Assembly (NCBI GenBank): GCA_963920705.1 | Contig: CAWUCO010000268.1 | Location: forward strand, 744,001-808,000 | Direction: 5' to 3' | Source: Odiellus spinosus | Taxonomy: Eukaryota > Arthropoda > Arachnida > Opiliones > Phalangiidae | DNA: 64,000 nucleotides | Shown: piece after piece, positions 1 to 13,810 of the stretch | How positions within the stretch are numbered: position 1 is the stretch's first letter | How the letters are laid out: every line of letters starts with the position of its first letter | Translations under genes and position numbers: made by a program | The notes under the pieces: model-generated | Seen by the model: only the letters and a program-made list of their open reading frames with translations | What the model was told of the DNA's origin: nothing | The model's database searches: none

Positions 1-1
1 A

Positions 2-384
2 GTCTTAATTTTGTCTAAATCGCTTAAAAATCAAAAGTTTTGTGTCCATTTGAATCCAATAATCTTGGATTTTTAAGCGTTTTTGCTTTATTTTAACCAA
101 TTTTAAATTTGTCACAATTTTGCAATTTAGACAAAACCAAAGTCATTCGAAAGAGCAATTAATGGACAGTCTAAATAATAAGAGTTTTCAAAAATCCGTT
201 GAAAAACAAGAAAAATATGACCAATTCAAGAAATCATACAATACCAAAATAGTAAAATTTCAGATTTTAAAAATTCGCTTTTTGATATTAGATGTTTTTT
301 GAATTGTCCATATTTTCCATGTTTTTCAACGGATTTTCCAAAACTCTTGTTTTTTAGATAGACAAATATTTGCTCTTTCGAGTG
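2..384. repeat. Reference monomer of the satellite
   Basis: This copy is used to number internal features. In order it holds a stem-loop (21-79), an A/T linker (80-126), the left arm of a long inverted repeat (127-233), a 61-base centre (234-294) and the right arm (295-401, running 17 bases into the next copy). Common variant positions are: TTTATTTT versus TTAATTTT near 88; CACAATTTTG versus CACGTTTTGG near 116; ATGACC versus ATGGCC near 219; AATACC versus AATATC near 241; CTTTTTG versus CTTATTG near 279; GAATTGTCC, GGCC or GGCTA near 301; and CTTGTTTTTTAG versus CTTAATTTTCAG near 345. Two major classes, the CACAA and CACGT forms, alternate irregularly along the array. Confidence 0.9.
21..79. 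other. Stem-loop 1 of the monomer
   Basis: CGCTTAAAAATC (21-32) is the perfect reverse complement of GATTTTTAAGCG (68-79), separated by 35 bases. The structure recurs in most monomers. Many copies carry CTTAAAATTC in the left arm, which adds one mismatch. Seven copies carry CACTT paired with AAGTG, which restores the pair. It could fold as a hairpin in RNA or single-stranded DNA. Function is unknown. Confidence 0.85.
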
Positions 385-401
385 GTCTTAATTTTGTCTA
401 A
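127..401. repeat. Long imperfect inverted repeat inside each monomer
   Basis: Bases 127-233 and the reverse complement of 295-401 align without gaps. I count about 86 matches in 107 positions. The axis is near base 264, and weaker symmetry continues through the centre. The best conserved shared blocks are TCGAAAGAGCA, AAGAGTTTT and AAAATCCGTTGAAAAACA. The same arrangement is present in every copy inspected, so the satellite is a chain of diverged fold-backs. The arms could form cruciforms or, if transcribed, imperfect double-stranded RNA; neither can be shown from sequence. An origin by inverted duplication of a unit of about 190 bases, or from a fold-back transposon, is possible but unproven. 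Confidence 0.9.
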
Positions 402-3400
402 ATCGCTTAAAAATCAAAAGTTTTGTGTCCATTTGAATCCAATAATCTTGGATTTTTAAGCGTTTTTGCTTTATTTTAACCAATTTTAAATTTGTCACAA
501 TTTTGCAATTTAGACAAAACCAAAGTCATTCGAAAGAGCAATTAATGGACAGTCTAAATAATAAGAGTTTTCAAAAATCCGTTGAAAAACAAGAAAAATA
601 TGACCAATTCAAGAAATCATACAATATCAAAATAGTCAAATTTCAGATTTTAAAAATTCGCTTTTTGATATTAGATGTTTTTTGAATTGGCCATATTTTC
701 CATGTTTTTCAACGGTTTTTCCAAAACTCTTGTTTTTTAGATAGACAAATATTTGCTCTTTCGAGTGGTCTTAATTTTGTCTAAATCGCTTAAAAATCAA
801 AAGTTTTGTGTCCATTTGAATCCAATAATCTTGGATTTTTAAGCGTTTTTGCTTTATTTTAACCAATTTTAAATTTGTCACAATTTTGCAATTTAGACAA
901 AACCAAAGTCATTCGAAAGAGCAATTAATGGACAGTCTAAATAATAAGAGTTTTCAAAAATCCGTTGAAAAACAAGAAAAATATGACCAATTCAAGAAAT
1001 CATACAATACCAAAATAGTCAAATTTCAGATTTTAAAAATTCGCTTTTTGATATTAGATGTTTTTTGAATTGTCCATATTTTCCATGTTTTTCAACGGAT
1101 TTTCCAAAACTCTTGTTTTTTAGATAGACCAATATTTGCTCTTTCGAGTGGTCTTAATTTTGCCTAAATCGCTTAAAAATCAAAAGTTTTGTGTCCATTT
1201 GAATCCAATAATCTTGGATTTTTAAGCGTTTTTGCTTAATTTTAACCAATTTTATATTTGTCACGTTTTGGCAATTTAGACAAAACCAAAGTCATTCGAA
1301 AGAGCAATTAATGGACAGTCTAAATAATAAGAGTTTTCAAAAATCCGTTGAAAAACAAGAAAAATATGACCAATTCAAGAAATCATACAATATCAAAATA
1401 GTCAAATTTCAGATTTTAAAAATTCGCTTTTTGATATTAGATGTTTTTTGAATTGGCCATATTTTCCATGTTTTTCAACGGATTTTCCAAAACTCTTGTT
1501 TTTTAGATAGACCAATATTTGCTCTTTCAAGTAGTCTTAATTTTGTCTAAATCGCTTAAAAATCAAAAGTTTTGTGTCCATTTGAATCCAATAATCTTGG
1601 ATTTTTAAGCGTTTTTGCTTTATTTTAACCAATTTTAAATTTGTCACAATTTTGCAATTTAGACAAAACCAAAGTCATTCGAAAGAGCAATTAATGGACA
1701 GTCTAAATAATAAGAGTTTTCAAAAATCCGTTGAAAAACAAGAAAAATATGACCAATTCAAGAAATCATACAATACCAAAATAGTCAAATTTCAGATTTT
1801 AAAAATTCGCTTTTTGATATTAGATGTTTTTTGAATTGGCCATATTTTCCATGTTTTTCAACGGATTTTCCAAAACTCTTGTTTTTTAGATAGACAAATA
1901 TTTGCTCTTTCGAGTGGTCTTAATTTTGTCTAAATCGCTTAAAAATCAAAAGTTTTGTGTCCATTTGAATCCAATAATCTTGGATTTTTAAGCGTTTTTG
2001 CTTTATTTTAACCAATTTTAAATTTGTCACAATTTTGCAATTTAGACAAAACCAAAGTCATTCGAAAGAGCAATTAATGGACAGTCTAAATAATAAGAGT
2101 TTTCAAAAATCCGTTGAAAAACAAGAAAAATATGGCCAATTCAAGAAATCATACAATATCAAAATAGTCAAATTTCAGATTTTAAAAATTCGCTTTTTGA
2201 TATTAGATGTTTTTTGAATTGTCCATATTTTCCATGTTTTTCAACGGATTTTCCAAAACTCTTGTTTTTTAGATAGACCAATATTTGCTCTTTCGAGTGG
2301 TCTTAATTTTGTCTAAATCGCTTAAAAATCAAAAGTTTTGTGTCCATTTGAATCCAATAATCTTGGATTTTTAAGCGTTTTTGCTTAATTTTAACCAATT
2401 TTATATTTGTCACGTTTTGGCAATTTAGACAAAACCAAAGTCATTCGAAAGAGCAATTAATGGACAGTCTAAATAATAAGAGTTTTCAAAAATCCGTTGA
2501 AAAACAAGAAAAATATGACCAATTCAAGAAATCATACAATATCAAAATAGTCAAATTTCAGATTTTAAAAATTCGCTTTTTGATATTAGATGTTTTTTGA
2601 ATTGGCCATATTTTCCATGTTTTTCAACGGATTTTCCAAAACTCTTGTTTTTTAGATAGACCAATATTTGCTCTTTCAAGTAGTCTTAATTTTGTCTAAA
2701 TCGCTTAAAAATCAAAAGTTTTGTGTCCATTTGAATCCAATAATCTTGGATTTTTAAGCGTTTTTGCTTTATTTTAACCAATTTTAAATTTGTCACAATT
2801 TTGCAATTTAGACAAAACCAAAGTCTTTCGAAAGAGCAATTAATGGACAGTCTAAATAATAAGAGTTTTCAAAAATCCGTTGAAAAACAAGAAAAATATG
2901 ACCAATTCAAGAAATCATACAATACCAAAATAGTCAAATTTCAGATTTTAAAAATTAGCTTTTTGATATTAGATGTTTTTTGAATTGGCCATATTTTCCA
3001 TGTTTTTCAACGGTTTTTCCAAAACTCTTGTTTTTTAGATAGACAAATATTTGCTCTTTCGAGTGGTCTTAATTTTGTCTAAATCGCTTAAAAATCAAAA
3101 GTTTTGTGTCCATTTGAATCCAATAATCTTGGATTTTTAAGCGTTTTTGCTTTATTTTAAACAATTTTAAATTTGTCACAATTTTGCAATTTAGACAAAA
3201 CCAAAGTCATTCGAAAGAGCAATTAATGGACAGTCTAAATAATAAGAGTTTTCAAAAATCCGTTGAAAAACAAGAAAAATATGACCAATTCAAGAAATCA
3301 TACAATACCAAAATAGTCAAATTTCAGATTTTAAAAATTCGCTTTTTGATATTAGATGTTTTTTGAATTGTCCATATTTTCCATGTTTTTCAACGGATTT

Positions 3401-6400
3401 TCCAAAACTCTTGTTTTTTAGATAGACCAATATTTGCTCTTTCGAGTGGTCTTAATTTTGCCTAAATCGCTTAAAAATCAAAAGTTTTGTGTCCATTTGA
3501 ATCCAATAATCTTGGATTTTTAAGCGTTTTTGCTTAATTTTAACCAATTTTATATTTGTCACGTTTTGGCAATTTAGACAAAACCAAAGTCATTCGAAAG
3601 AGCAATTAATGGACAGTCTAAATAATAAGAGTTTTCAAAAATCCGTTGAAAAACAAGAAAAATATGACCAATTCAAGAAATCATACAATATCAAAATAGT
3701 CAAATTTCAGATTTTAAAAATTCGCTTTTTGATATTAGATGTTTTTTGAATTGGCCATATTTTCCATGTTTTTCAACGGATTTTCCAAAACTCTTGTTTT
3801 TTAGATAGACCAATATTTGCTCTTTCAAGTAGTCTTAATTTTGTCTAAATCGCTTAAAAATCAAAAGTTTTGTGTCCATTTGAATCCAATAATCTTGGAT
3901 TTTTAAGCGTTTTTGCTTTATTTTAACCAATTTTAAATTTGTCACAATTTTGCAATTTAGACAAAACCAAAGTCATTCGAAAGAGCAATTAATGGACAGT
4001 CTAAATAATAAGAGTTTTCAAAAATCCGTTGAAAAACAAGAAAAATATGACCAATTCAAGAAATCATACAATACCAAAATAGTCAAATTTCAGATTTTAA
4101 AAATTCGCTTTTTGATATTAGATGTTTTTTGAATTGGCCATATTTTCCATGTTTTTCAACGGATTTTCCAAAACTCTTGTTTTTTAGATAGACAAATATT
4201 TGCTCTTTCGAGTGGTCTTAATTTTGTCTAAATCGCTTAAAAATCAAAAGTTTTGTGTCCATTTGAATCCAATAATCTTGGATTTTTAAGCGTTTTTGCT
4301 TTATTTTAACCAATTTTAAATTTGTCACAATTTTGCAATTTAGACAAAACCAAAGTCATTCGAAAGAGCAATTAATGGACAGTCTAAATAATAAGAGTTT
4401 TCAAAAATCCGTTGAAAAACAAGAAAAATATGGCCAATTCAAGAAATCATACAATATCAAAATAGTCAAATTTCAGATTTTAAAAATTCGCTTTTTGATA
4501 TTAGATGTTTTTTGAATTGGCCATATTTTCCATGTTTTTCAACGGTTTTTCCAAAACTCTTGTTTTTTAGATAGACAAATATTTGCTCTTTCGAGTGGTC
4601 TTAATTTTGTCTAAATCGCTTAAAAATCAAAAGTTTTGTGTCCATTTGAATCCAATAATCTTGGATTTTTAAGCGTTTTTGCTTTATTTTAAACAATTTT
4701 AAATTTGTCACAATTTTGCAATTTAGACAAAACCAAAGTCATTCGAAAGAGCAATTAATGGACAGTCTAAATAATAAGAGTTTTCAAAAATCCGTTGAAA
4801 AACAAGAAAAATATGACCAATTCAAGAAATCATACAATACCAAAATAGTCAAATTTCAGATTTTAAAAATTCGCTTTTTGATATTAGATGTTTTTTGAAT
4901 TGTCCATATTTTCCATGTTTTTCAACGGATTTTCCAAAACTCTTGTTTTTTAGATAGACCAATATTTGCTCTTTCGAGTGGTCTTAATTTTGCCTAAATC
5001 GCTTAAAAATCAAAAGTTTTGTGTCCATTTGAATCCAATAATCTTGGATTTTTAAGCGTTTTTGCTTAATTTTAACCAATTTTATATTTGTCACGTTTTG
5101 GCAATTTAGACAAAACCAAAGTCATTCGAAAGAGCAATTAATGGACAGTCTAAATAATAAGAGTTTTCAAAAATCCGTTGAAAAACAAGAAAAATATGAC
5201 CAATTCAAGAAATCATACAATATCAAAATAGTCAAATTTCAGATTTTAAAAATTCGCTTTTTGATATTAGATGTTTTTTGAATTGGCCATATTTTCCATG
5301 TTTTTCAACGGATTTTCCAAAACTCTTGTTTTTTAGATAGACCAATATTTGCTCTTTCAAGTAGTCTTAATTTTGTCTAAATCGCTTAAAAATCAAAAGT
5401 TTTGTGTCCATTTGAATCCAATAATCTTGGATTTTTAAGCGTTTTTGCTTTATTTTAACCAATTTTAAATTTGTCACAATTTTGCAATTTAGACAAAACC
5501 AAAGTCATTCGAAAGAGCAATTAATGGACAGTCTAAATAATAAGAGTTTTCAAAAATCCGTTGAAAAACAAGAAAAATATGACCAATTCAAGAAATCATA
5601 CAATACCAAAATAGTCAAATTTCAGATTTTAAAAATTCGCTTTTTGATATTAGATGTTTTTTGAATTGGCCATATTTTCCATGTTTTTCAACGGATTTTC
5701 CAAAACTCTTGTTTTTTAGATAGACAAATATTTGCTCTTTCGAGTGGTCTTAATTTTGTCTAAATCGCTTAAAAATCAAAAGTTTTGTGTCCATTTGAAT
5801 CCAATAATCTTGGATTTTTAAGCGTTTTTGCTTTATTTTAACCAATTTTAAATTTGTCACAATTTTGCAATTTAGACAAAACCAAAGTCATTCGAAAGAG
5901 CAATTAATGGACAGTCTAAATAATAAGAGTTTTCAAAAATCCGTTGAAAAACAAGAAAAATATGGCCAATTCAAGAAATCATACAATATCAAAATAGTCA
6001 AATTTCAGATTTTAAAAATTCGCTTTTTGATATTAGATGTTTTTTGAATTGTCCATATTTTCCATGTTTTTCAACGGATTTTCCAAAACTCTTGTTTTTT
6101 AGATAGACCAATATTTGCTCTTTCGAGTGGTCTTAATTTTGTCTAAATCGCTTAAAAATCAAAAGTTTTGTGTCCATTTGAATCCAATAATCTTGGATTT
6201 TTAAGCGTTTTTGCTTAATTTTAACCAATTTTATATTTGTCACGTTTTGGCAATTTAGACAAAACCAAAGTCATTCGAAAGAGCAATTAATGGACAGTCT
6301 AAATAATAAGAGTTTTCAAAAATCCGTTGAAAAACAAGAAAAATATGACCAATTCAAGAAATCATACAATATCAAAATAGTCAAATTTCAGATTTTAAAA

Positions 6401-9400
6401 ATTCGCTTTTTGATATTAGATGTTTTTTGAATTGGCCATATTTTCCATGTTTTTCAACGGATTTTCCAAAACTCTTGTTTTTTAGATAGACCAATATTTG
6501 CTCTTTCAAGTAGTCTTAATTTTGTCTAAATCGCTTAAAAATCAAAAGTTTTGTGTCCATTTGAATCCAATAATCTTGGATTTTTAAGCGTTTTTGCTTA
6601 ATTTTAACCAATTTTATATTTGTCACGTTTTGGCAATTTAGACAAAACCAAAGTCTTTCGAAAGAGCAATTAATGGACAGTCTAAATAATAAGAGTTTTC
6701 AAAAATCCGTTGAAAAACAAGAAAAATATGACCAATTCAAGAAATCATACAATATCAAAATAGTCAAATTTAAGATTTTAAAAATTCGCTTTTTGATATT
6801 AGATGTTTTTTGAATTGGCCATATTTTCCATGTTTTTCAACGGATTTTCCAAAACTCTTGTTTTTTATATAGACCAATATTTGCTCTTTCAAGTAGTCTT
6901 AATTTTGTCTAAATCGCTTAAAAATCAAAAGTTTTGTGTCCATTTGAATCCAATAATCTTGGATTTTTAAGCGTTTTTGCTTTATTTTAACCAATTTTAA
7001 ATTTGTCACAATTTTGCAATTTAGACAAAACCAAAGTCTTTCGAAAGAGCAATTAATGGACAGTCTAAATAATAAGAGTTTTCAAAAATCCGTTGAAAAA
7101 CAAGAAAAATATGACCAATTCAAGAAATCATACAATACCAAAATAGTCAAATTTCAGATTTTAAAAATTCGCTTTTTGATATTAGATGTTTTTTGAATTG
7201 GCCATATTTTCCATGTTTTTCAACGGATTTTCCAAAACTCTTGTTTTTTAGATAGACAAATATTTGCTCTTTCGAGTGGTCTTAATTTTGTCTAAATCGC
7301 TTAAAAATAAAAAGTTTTGTGTCCATTTGAATCCAATAATCTTGGATTTTTAAGCGTTTTTGCTTTATTTTAACCAATTTTAAATTTGTCACAATTTTGC
7401 AATTTAGACAAAACCAAAGTCATTCGAAAGAGCAATTAATGGACAGTCTAAATAATAAGAGTTTTCAAAAATCCGTTGAAAAACAAGAAAAATATGGCCA
7501 ATTCAAGAAATCATACAATATCAAAATAGTCAAATTTCAGATTTTAAAAATTCGCTTTTTGATATTAGATGTTTTTTGAATTGTCCATATTTTCCATGTT
7601 TTTCAACGGATTTTCCAAAACTCTTAATTTTCAGATAGACCAATATTTGCTCTTTCGAGTGGTCTAAATTGTGTCTAAATCGCTTAAAAATCAAAAGTTT
7701 TGTGTCCATTTGAATCCAATAATCTTGGATTTTTAAGCGTTTTTGCTTAATTTTAACCAATTTTATATTTGTCACAATTTTGCAATTTAGACAAAACCAA
7801 AGTCATTCGAAAGAGCAATTAATGGACAGTCTAAATAATAAGAGCTTTCAAAAATCCGTTGAAAAACAAGAAAAATATGGCCAATTCAAGAAATCATACA
7901 ATATCAAAATAGTCAAATTTCAGATTTTAAAAATTCGCTTATTGATATTAGATGTTTTTTGAATTGGCTATATTTTCCATGTTTTTCAACGGATTTTCCA
8001 AAACTCTTGTTTTTTAGATAGACAAATATTTGCTCTTTCGAGTGGTCTTAATTTTGTCTAAATCGCTTAAAATTCAAAAGTTTTGTGTCCATTTGAATCC
8101 AATAATCTTGGATTTTTAAGCGTTTTTGCTTAATTTTAACCAATTTTATATTTGTCACGTTTTGGCAATTTAGACAAAACCAAAGTCATTCGAAAGAGCA
8201 ATTAATGGACAGTCTAAATAATAAGAGTTTTCAAAAATCCGTTGAAAAACAAGAAAAATATGACCAATTCAAGAAATCATACAATATCAAAATAGTCAAA
8301 TTTCAGATTTTAAAAATTCGCTTTTTGATATTAGATGTTTTTTGAATTGGCCATATTTTCCATGTTTTTCAACGGATTTTCCAAAACTCTTGTTTTTTAG
8401 ATAGACCAATATTTGCTCTTTCAAGTAGTCTTAATTTTGTCTAAATCGCTTAAAAATCAAAAGTTTTGTGTCCATTTGAATCCAATAATCTTGGATTTTT
8501 AAGCGTTTTTGCTTTATTTTAACCAATTTTAAATTTGTCACAATTTTGCAATTTAGACAAAACCAAAGTCATTCGAAAGAGCAATTAATGGACAGTCTAA
8601 ATAATAAGAGTTTTCAAAAATCCGTTGAAAAACAAGAAAAATATGACCAATTCAAGAAATCATACAATACCAAAATAGTCAAATTTCAGATTTTAAAAAT
8701 TCGCTTTTTGATATTAGATGTTTTTTGAATTGGCCATATTTTCCATGTTTTTCAACGGATTTTCCAAAACTCTTGTTTTTTAGATAGACAAATATTTGCT
8801 CTTTCGAGAGGTCTTAATTTTGTCTAAATCGCTTAAAAATAAAAAGTTTTGTGTCCATTTGAATCCAATAATCTTGGATTTTTAAGCATTTTTGCTTTAT
8901 TTTAACCAATTTTAAATTTGTCACAATTTTGCAATTTAGACAAAACCAAAGTCATTCGAAAGAGCAATTAATGGACAGTCTAAATAATAAGAGTTTTCAA
9001 AAATCCGTTGAAAAACAAGAAAAATATGGCCAATTCAAGAAATCATACAATATCAAAATAGTCAAATTTCAGATTTTAAAAATTCGCTTTTTGATATTAG
9101 ATGTTTTTTGAATTGTCCATATTTTCCATGTTTTTCAACGGATTTTCCAAAACTCTTAATTTTCAGATAGACCAATATTTGCTCTTTCGAGTGGTCTTAA
9201 TTGTGTCTAAATCGCTTAAAAATCAAAAGTTTTGTGTCCATTTGAATCCAATAATCTTGGATTTTTAAGCGTTTTTGCTTAATTTTAACCAATTTTATAT
9301 TTGTCACAATTTTGCAATTTAGACAAAACCAAAGTCATTCGAAAGAGCAATTAATGGACAGTCTAAATAATAAGAGCTTTCAAAAATCCGTTGAAAAACA

Positions 9401-12400
9401 AGAAAAATATGGCCAATTCAAGAAATCATACAATATCAAAATAGTCAAATTTCAGATTTTAAAAATTCGCTTATTGATATTAGATGTTTTTTGAATTGGC
9501 TATATTTTCCATGTTTTTCAACAGATTTTCCAAAACTCTTGTTTTTTAGATAGACAAATATTTGCTCTTTCGAGTGGTCTTAATTTTGTCTAAATCGCTT
9601 AAAATTCAAAAGTTTTGTGTCCATTTGAATCCAATAATCTTGGATTTTTAAGCGTTTTTGCTTAATTTTAACCAATTTTATATTTGTCACGTTTTGGCAA
9701 GTTAGACAAAACCAAAGTCATTCGAAAGAGCAATTAATGGACAGTCTAAATAATAAGAGTTTTCAAAAATCCGTTGAAAAACAAGAAAAATATGACCAAT
9801 TCAAGAAATCATACAATATCAAAATAGTCAAATTTCTGATTTTAAAAATTCGCTTTTTGATATTAGATGTTTTTTGAATTGGCCATATTTTCCATGTTTT
9901 TCAACGGATTTTCCAAAACTCTTGTTTTTTAGATAGACAAATATTTGCTCTTTCGAGTGGTCTTAATTTTGTCTAAATCGCTTAAAAATAAAAAGTTTTG
10001 TGTCCATTTGAATCCAATAATCTTGGATTTTTAAGCGTTTTTGCTTTATTTTAACCAATTTTAAATTTGTCACAATTTTGCAATTTAGACAAAACCAAAG
10101 TCATTCGAAAGAGCAATTAATGGACAGTCTAAATAATAAGAGTTTTCAAAAATCCGTTGAAAAACAAGAAAAATATGGCCAATTCAAGAAATCATACAAT
10201 ATCAAAATAGTCAAATTTCAGATTTTAAAAATTCGCTTTTTGATATTAGATGTTTTTTGAATTGTCCATATTTTCCATGTTTTTCAACGGATTTTCCAAA
10301 ACTCTTAATTTTCAGATAGACCAATATTTGCTCTTTCGAGTGGTCTTAATTGTGTCTAAATCGCTTAAAAATCAAAAGTTTTGTGTCCATTTGAATCCAA
10401 TAATCTTGGATTTTTAAGCGTTTTTGCTTAATTTTAACCAATTTTATATTTGTCACAATTTTGCAATTTAGACAAAACCAAAGTCATTCGAAAGAGCAAT
10501 TAATGGACAGTCTAAATAATAAGAGCTTTCAAAAATCCGTTGAAAAACAAGAAAAATATGGCCAATTCAAGAAATCATACAATATCAAAATAGTCAAATT
10601 TCAGATTTTAAAAATTCGCTTATTGATATTAGATGTTTTTTGAATTGGCTATATTTTCCATGTTTTTCAACGGATTTTCCAAAACTCTTGTTTTTTAGAT
10701 AGACAAATATTTGCTCTTTCGAGTGGTCTTAATTTTGTCTAAATCGCTTAAAATTCAAAAGTTTTGTGTCCATTTGAATCCAATAATCTTGGATTTTTAA
10801 GCGTTTTTGCTTAATTTTAACCAATTTTATATTTGTCACGTTTTGGCAATTTAGACAAAACCAAAGTCATTCGAAAGAGCAATTAATGGACAGTCTAAAT
10901 AATAAGAGTTTTCAAAAATCCGTTGAAAAACAAGAAAAATATGACCAATTCAAGAAATCATACAATATCAAAATAGTCAAATTTCTGATTTTAAAAATTC
11001 GCTTTTTGATATTAGATGTTTTTTGAATTGGCCATATTTTCCATGTTTTTCAACGGATTTTCCAAAACTCTTGTTTTTTAGATAGACCAATATTTGCTCT
11101 TTCAAGTGGTCTTAATTTTGTCTAAATCGCTTAAAAATCAAAAGTTTTGTGTCCATTTGAATCCAATAATCTTGTATTTTTAAGCGTTTTTGCTTTATTT
11201 TAACCAATTTTAAATTTGTCACAATTTTGCAATTTAGACAAAACCAAAGTCATTCGAAAGAGCAATTAATGGACAGTCTAAATAATAAGAGTTTTCAAAA
11301 ATCCGTTGAAAAACAAGAAAAATATGGCCAATTCAAGAAATCATACAATATCAAAATAGTCAAATTTCAGATTTTAAAAATTCGCTTTTTGATATTAGAT
11401 GTTTTTTTGAATTGTCCATATTTTCCATGTTTTTCAACGGATTTTCCAAAACTCTTAATTTTCAGATAGACCAATATTTTCTCTTTCGAGTGGTCTTAAT
11501 TTTGTCTAAATCGCTTAAAAATCAAAAGTTTTGTGTCCATTTGAATCCAATAATCTTGGATTTTTTAAGCGTTTTTGCTTAATTTTAACCAATTTTATAT
11601 TTGTCACAATTTTGCAATTTAGACAAAACCAAAGTCATTCGAAAGAGCAATTAATGGACAGTCTAAATAATAAGAGCTTTCAAAAATCCGTTGAAAAACA
11701 AGAAAAATATGGCCAATTCAAGAAATCATACAATATCAAAATAGTCAAATTTCAGATTTTAAAAATTCGCTTATTGATATTAGATGTTTTTTGAATTGTC
11801 CATATTTTCCATGTTTTTCAACGGATTTTCCAAAACTCTTGTTTTTTAGATAGACCAATATTTGCTCTTTCGAGTGGTCTTAATTTTGTCTAAATCGCTT
11901 AAAATTCAAAAGTTTTGTGTCCATTTGAATCCAATAATCTTGGATTTTTAAGCGTTTTTGCTTAATTTTAACCAATTTTATATTTGTCACAATTTTGCAA
12001 TTTAGACAAAACCAAAGTCATTCGAAAGAGCAATTAATGGACAGTCTAAATAATAAGAGTTTTCAAAAATCCGTTGAAAAACAAGAAAAATATGGCCAAT
12101 TCAAGAAATCATACAATATCAAAATAGTCAAATTTCAGATTTTAAAAATTCGCTTTTTGATATTAGATGTTTTTTGAATTGTCCATATTTTCCATGTTTT
12201 TCAACGGATTTTCCAAAACTCTTGTTTTTTAGATAGACCAATATTTGCTCTTTCGAGTGGTCTTAATTTTGTCTAAATCGCTTAAAAATCAAAAGTTTTG
12301 TGTCCATTTGAATCCAATAATCTTGGATTTTTAAGTGTTTTTGCTTAATTTTAACCAATTTTATATTTGTCACAATTTTGCAATTTAGACAAAACCAAAG

Positions 12401-13810
12401 TCATTCGAAAGAGCAATTAATGGACAGTCTAAATAATAAGAGTTTTCAAAAATCCGTTGAAAAACAAGAAAAATATGGCCAATTCAAGAAACCATACAAT
12501 ATCAAAATAGTCAAATTTCTGATTTTAAAAATTCGCTTTTTGATATTAGATGTTTTTTGAATTGGCTATATTTTCCATGTTTTTCAACGGATTTTCCAAA
12601 ACTCTTGTTTTTTAGATAGACCAATATTTGCTCTTTCGAGTGGTCTTAATTTTGTCTAAATCCCTTAAAATTCAAAAGTTTTGTGTCCATTTGAATCCAA
12701 TAATCTTGGATTTTTAAGCGTTTTTGCTTAATTTTAACCAATTTTATATTTGTCACAATTTTGCAATTTAGACAAAACCAAAGTCATTCGAAAGAGCAAT
12801 TAATGGACAGTCTAAATAATAAGAGTTTTCAAAAATCCGTTGAAAAACAAGAAAAATATGGCCAATTCAAGAAATCATACAATATCAAAATAGTCAAATT
12901 TCAGATTTTAAAAATTCGCTTTTTGATATTAGATGTTTTTTGAATTGTCCATTTTTTCCATGTTTTTCAACGGATTTTCCAAAACTCTTGTTTTTTAGAT
13001 AGACCAATATTTGCTCTTTCGAGTGGTCTTAATTTTGTCTAAATCGCTTAAAAATCAAAAGTTTTGTGTCCATTTGAATCCAATAATCTTGGATTTTTAA
13101 GTGTTTTTGCTTAATTTTAACCAATTTTATATTTGTCACAATTTTTCAATTTAGACAAAACCAAAGTCATTCGAAAGAGCAATTAATGGACAGTCTAAAT
13201 AATAAGAGTTTTCAAAAATCCGTTGAAAAACAAGAAAAATATGGCCAATTCAAGAAACCATACAATATCAAAATAGTCAAATTTCTGATTTTAAAAATTC
13301 GCTTTTTGATATTAGATGTTTTTTGAATTGGCTATATTTTCCATGTTTTTCAACGGATTTTCCAAAACTCTTGTTTTTTAGATAGACCAATATTTGCTCT
13401 TTCGAGTGGTCTCAATTTTGTCTAAATCGCTTAAAAATCAAAAGTTTTGTGTCCATTTGAATCCAATAATCTTGGATTTTTAAGCGTTTTTGCTTTATTT
13501 TAACCAATTTTAAATTTGTCACAATTTTGCAATTTAGACAAAACCAAAGTCATCCGAAAGAGCAATTAATGGACAGTCTAAATAATAAGAGTTTTCAAAA
13601 ATCCGTTGAAAAACAAGAAAAATATGGCCAATTCAAGAAATCATACCATATCAAAATAGTCAAATTTCAGATTTTAAAAATTCGCTTTTTGATATTAGAT
13701 GTTTTTTGAATTGTCCATATTTTCCATGTTTTTCAACGGATTTTCCAAAACTCTTGTTTTTTAGATAGACCAATATTTGCTCTTTCGAGTGGTCTTAATT
13801 TTATCTAAAT

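Larger units (their letters stand above)
1..8728. repeat. Satellite sub-domain with the AATACC variant, mixed 3- and 4-monomer units
   Basis: Ten monomers here (near 120, 886, 1652, 2801, 3184, 3950, 4716, 5482, 7014 and 8546) read CATACAATACC in the arm centre, where the rest of the array reads CATACAATATC. CACGT-class monomers close each unit and are followed by TTTCAAGTAGTC. They give units of four monomers (for example 1-1530), three monomers, and a larger repeat of ten monomers (3830 bp): the pattern at 120-2420 is repeated at 3950-6250. GCCTAAATC near 1162 recurs at 3460 and 4992. Monomer 17 (near 6631) looks like a hybrid of two variant types. Confidence 0.75.

Noticed and set aside
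143-165. CENP-B box-like motif around ATTCGAAAGAGC in each monomer
   Set aside because: TTCG and the spaced A match, but the required CGGG part is AATT, so it does not meet the consensus.
120-302. Dozens of repeated 60-residue open frames, one per monomer, beginning QFRQNQSHSKEQ
   Set aside because: They start at TTG, lie inside satellite DNA, end at the same TGA, cannot read through because 383 is not divisible by 3, and are broken in many monomers without consequence.
7530-7775. 81-codon minus-strand frames (also at 27066, 30129 and 34343)
   Set aside because: These are reverse-strand readings of the right inverted arm in particular monomer variants. They recur only because those variants were duplicated.
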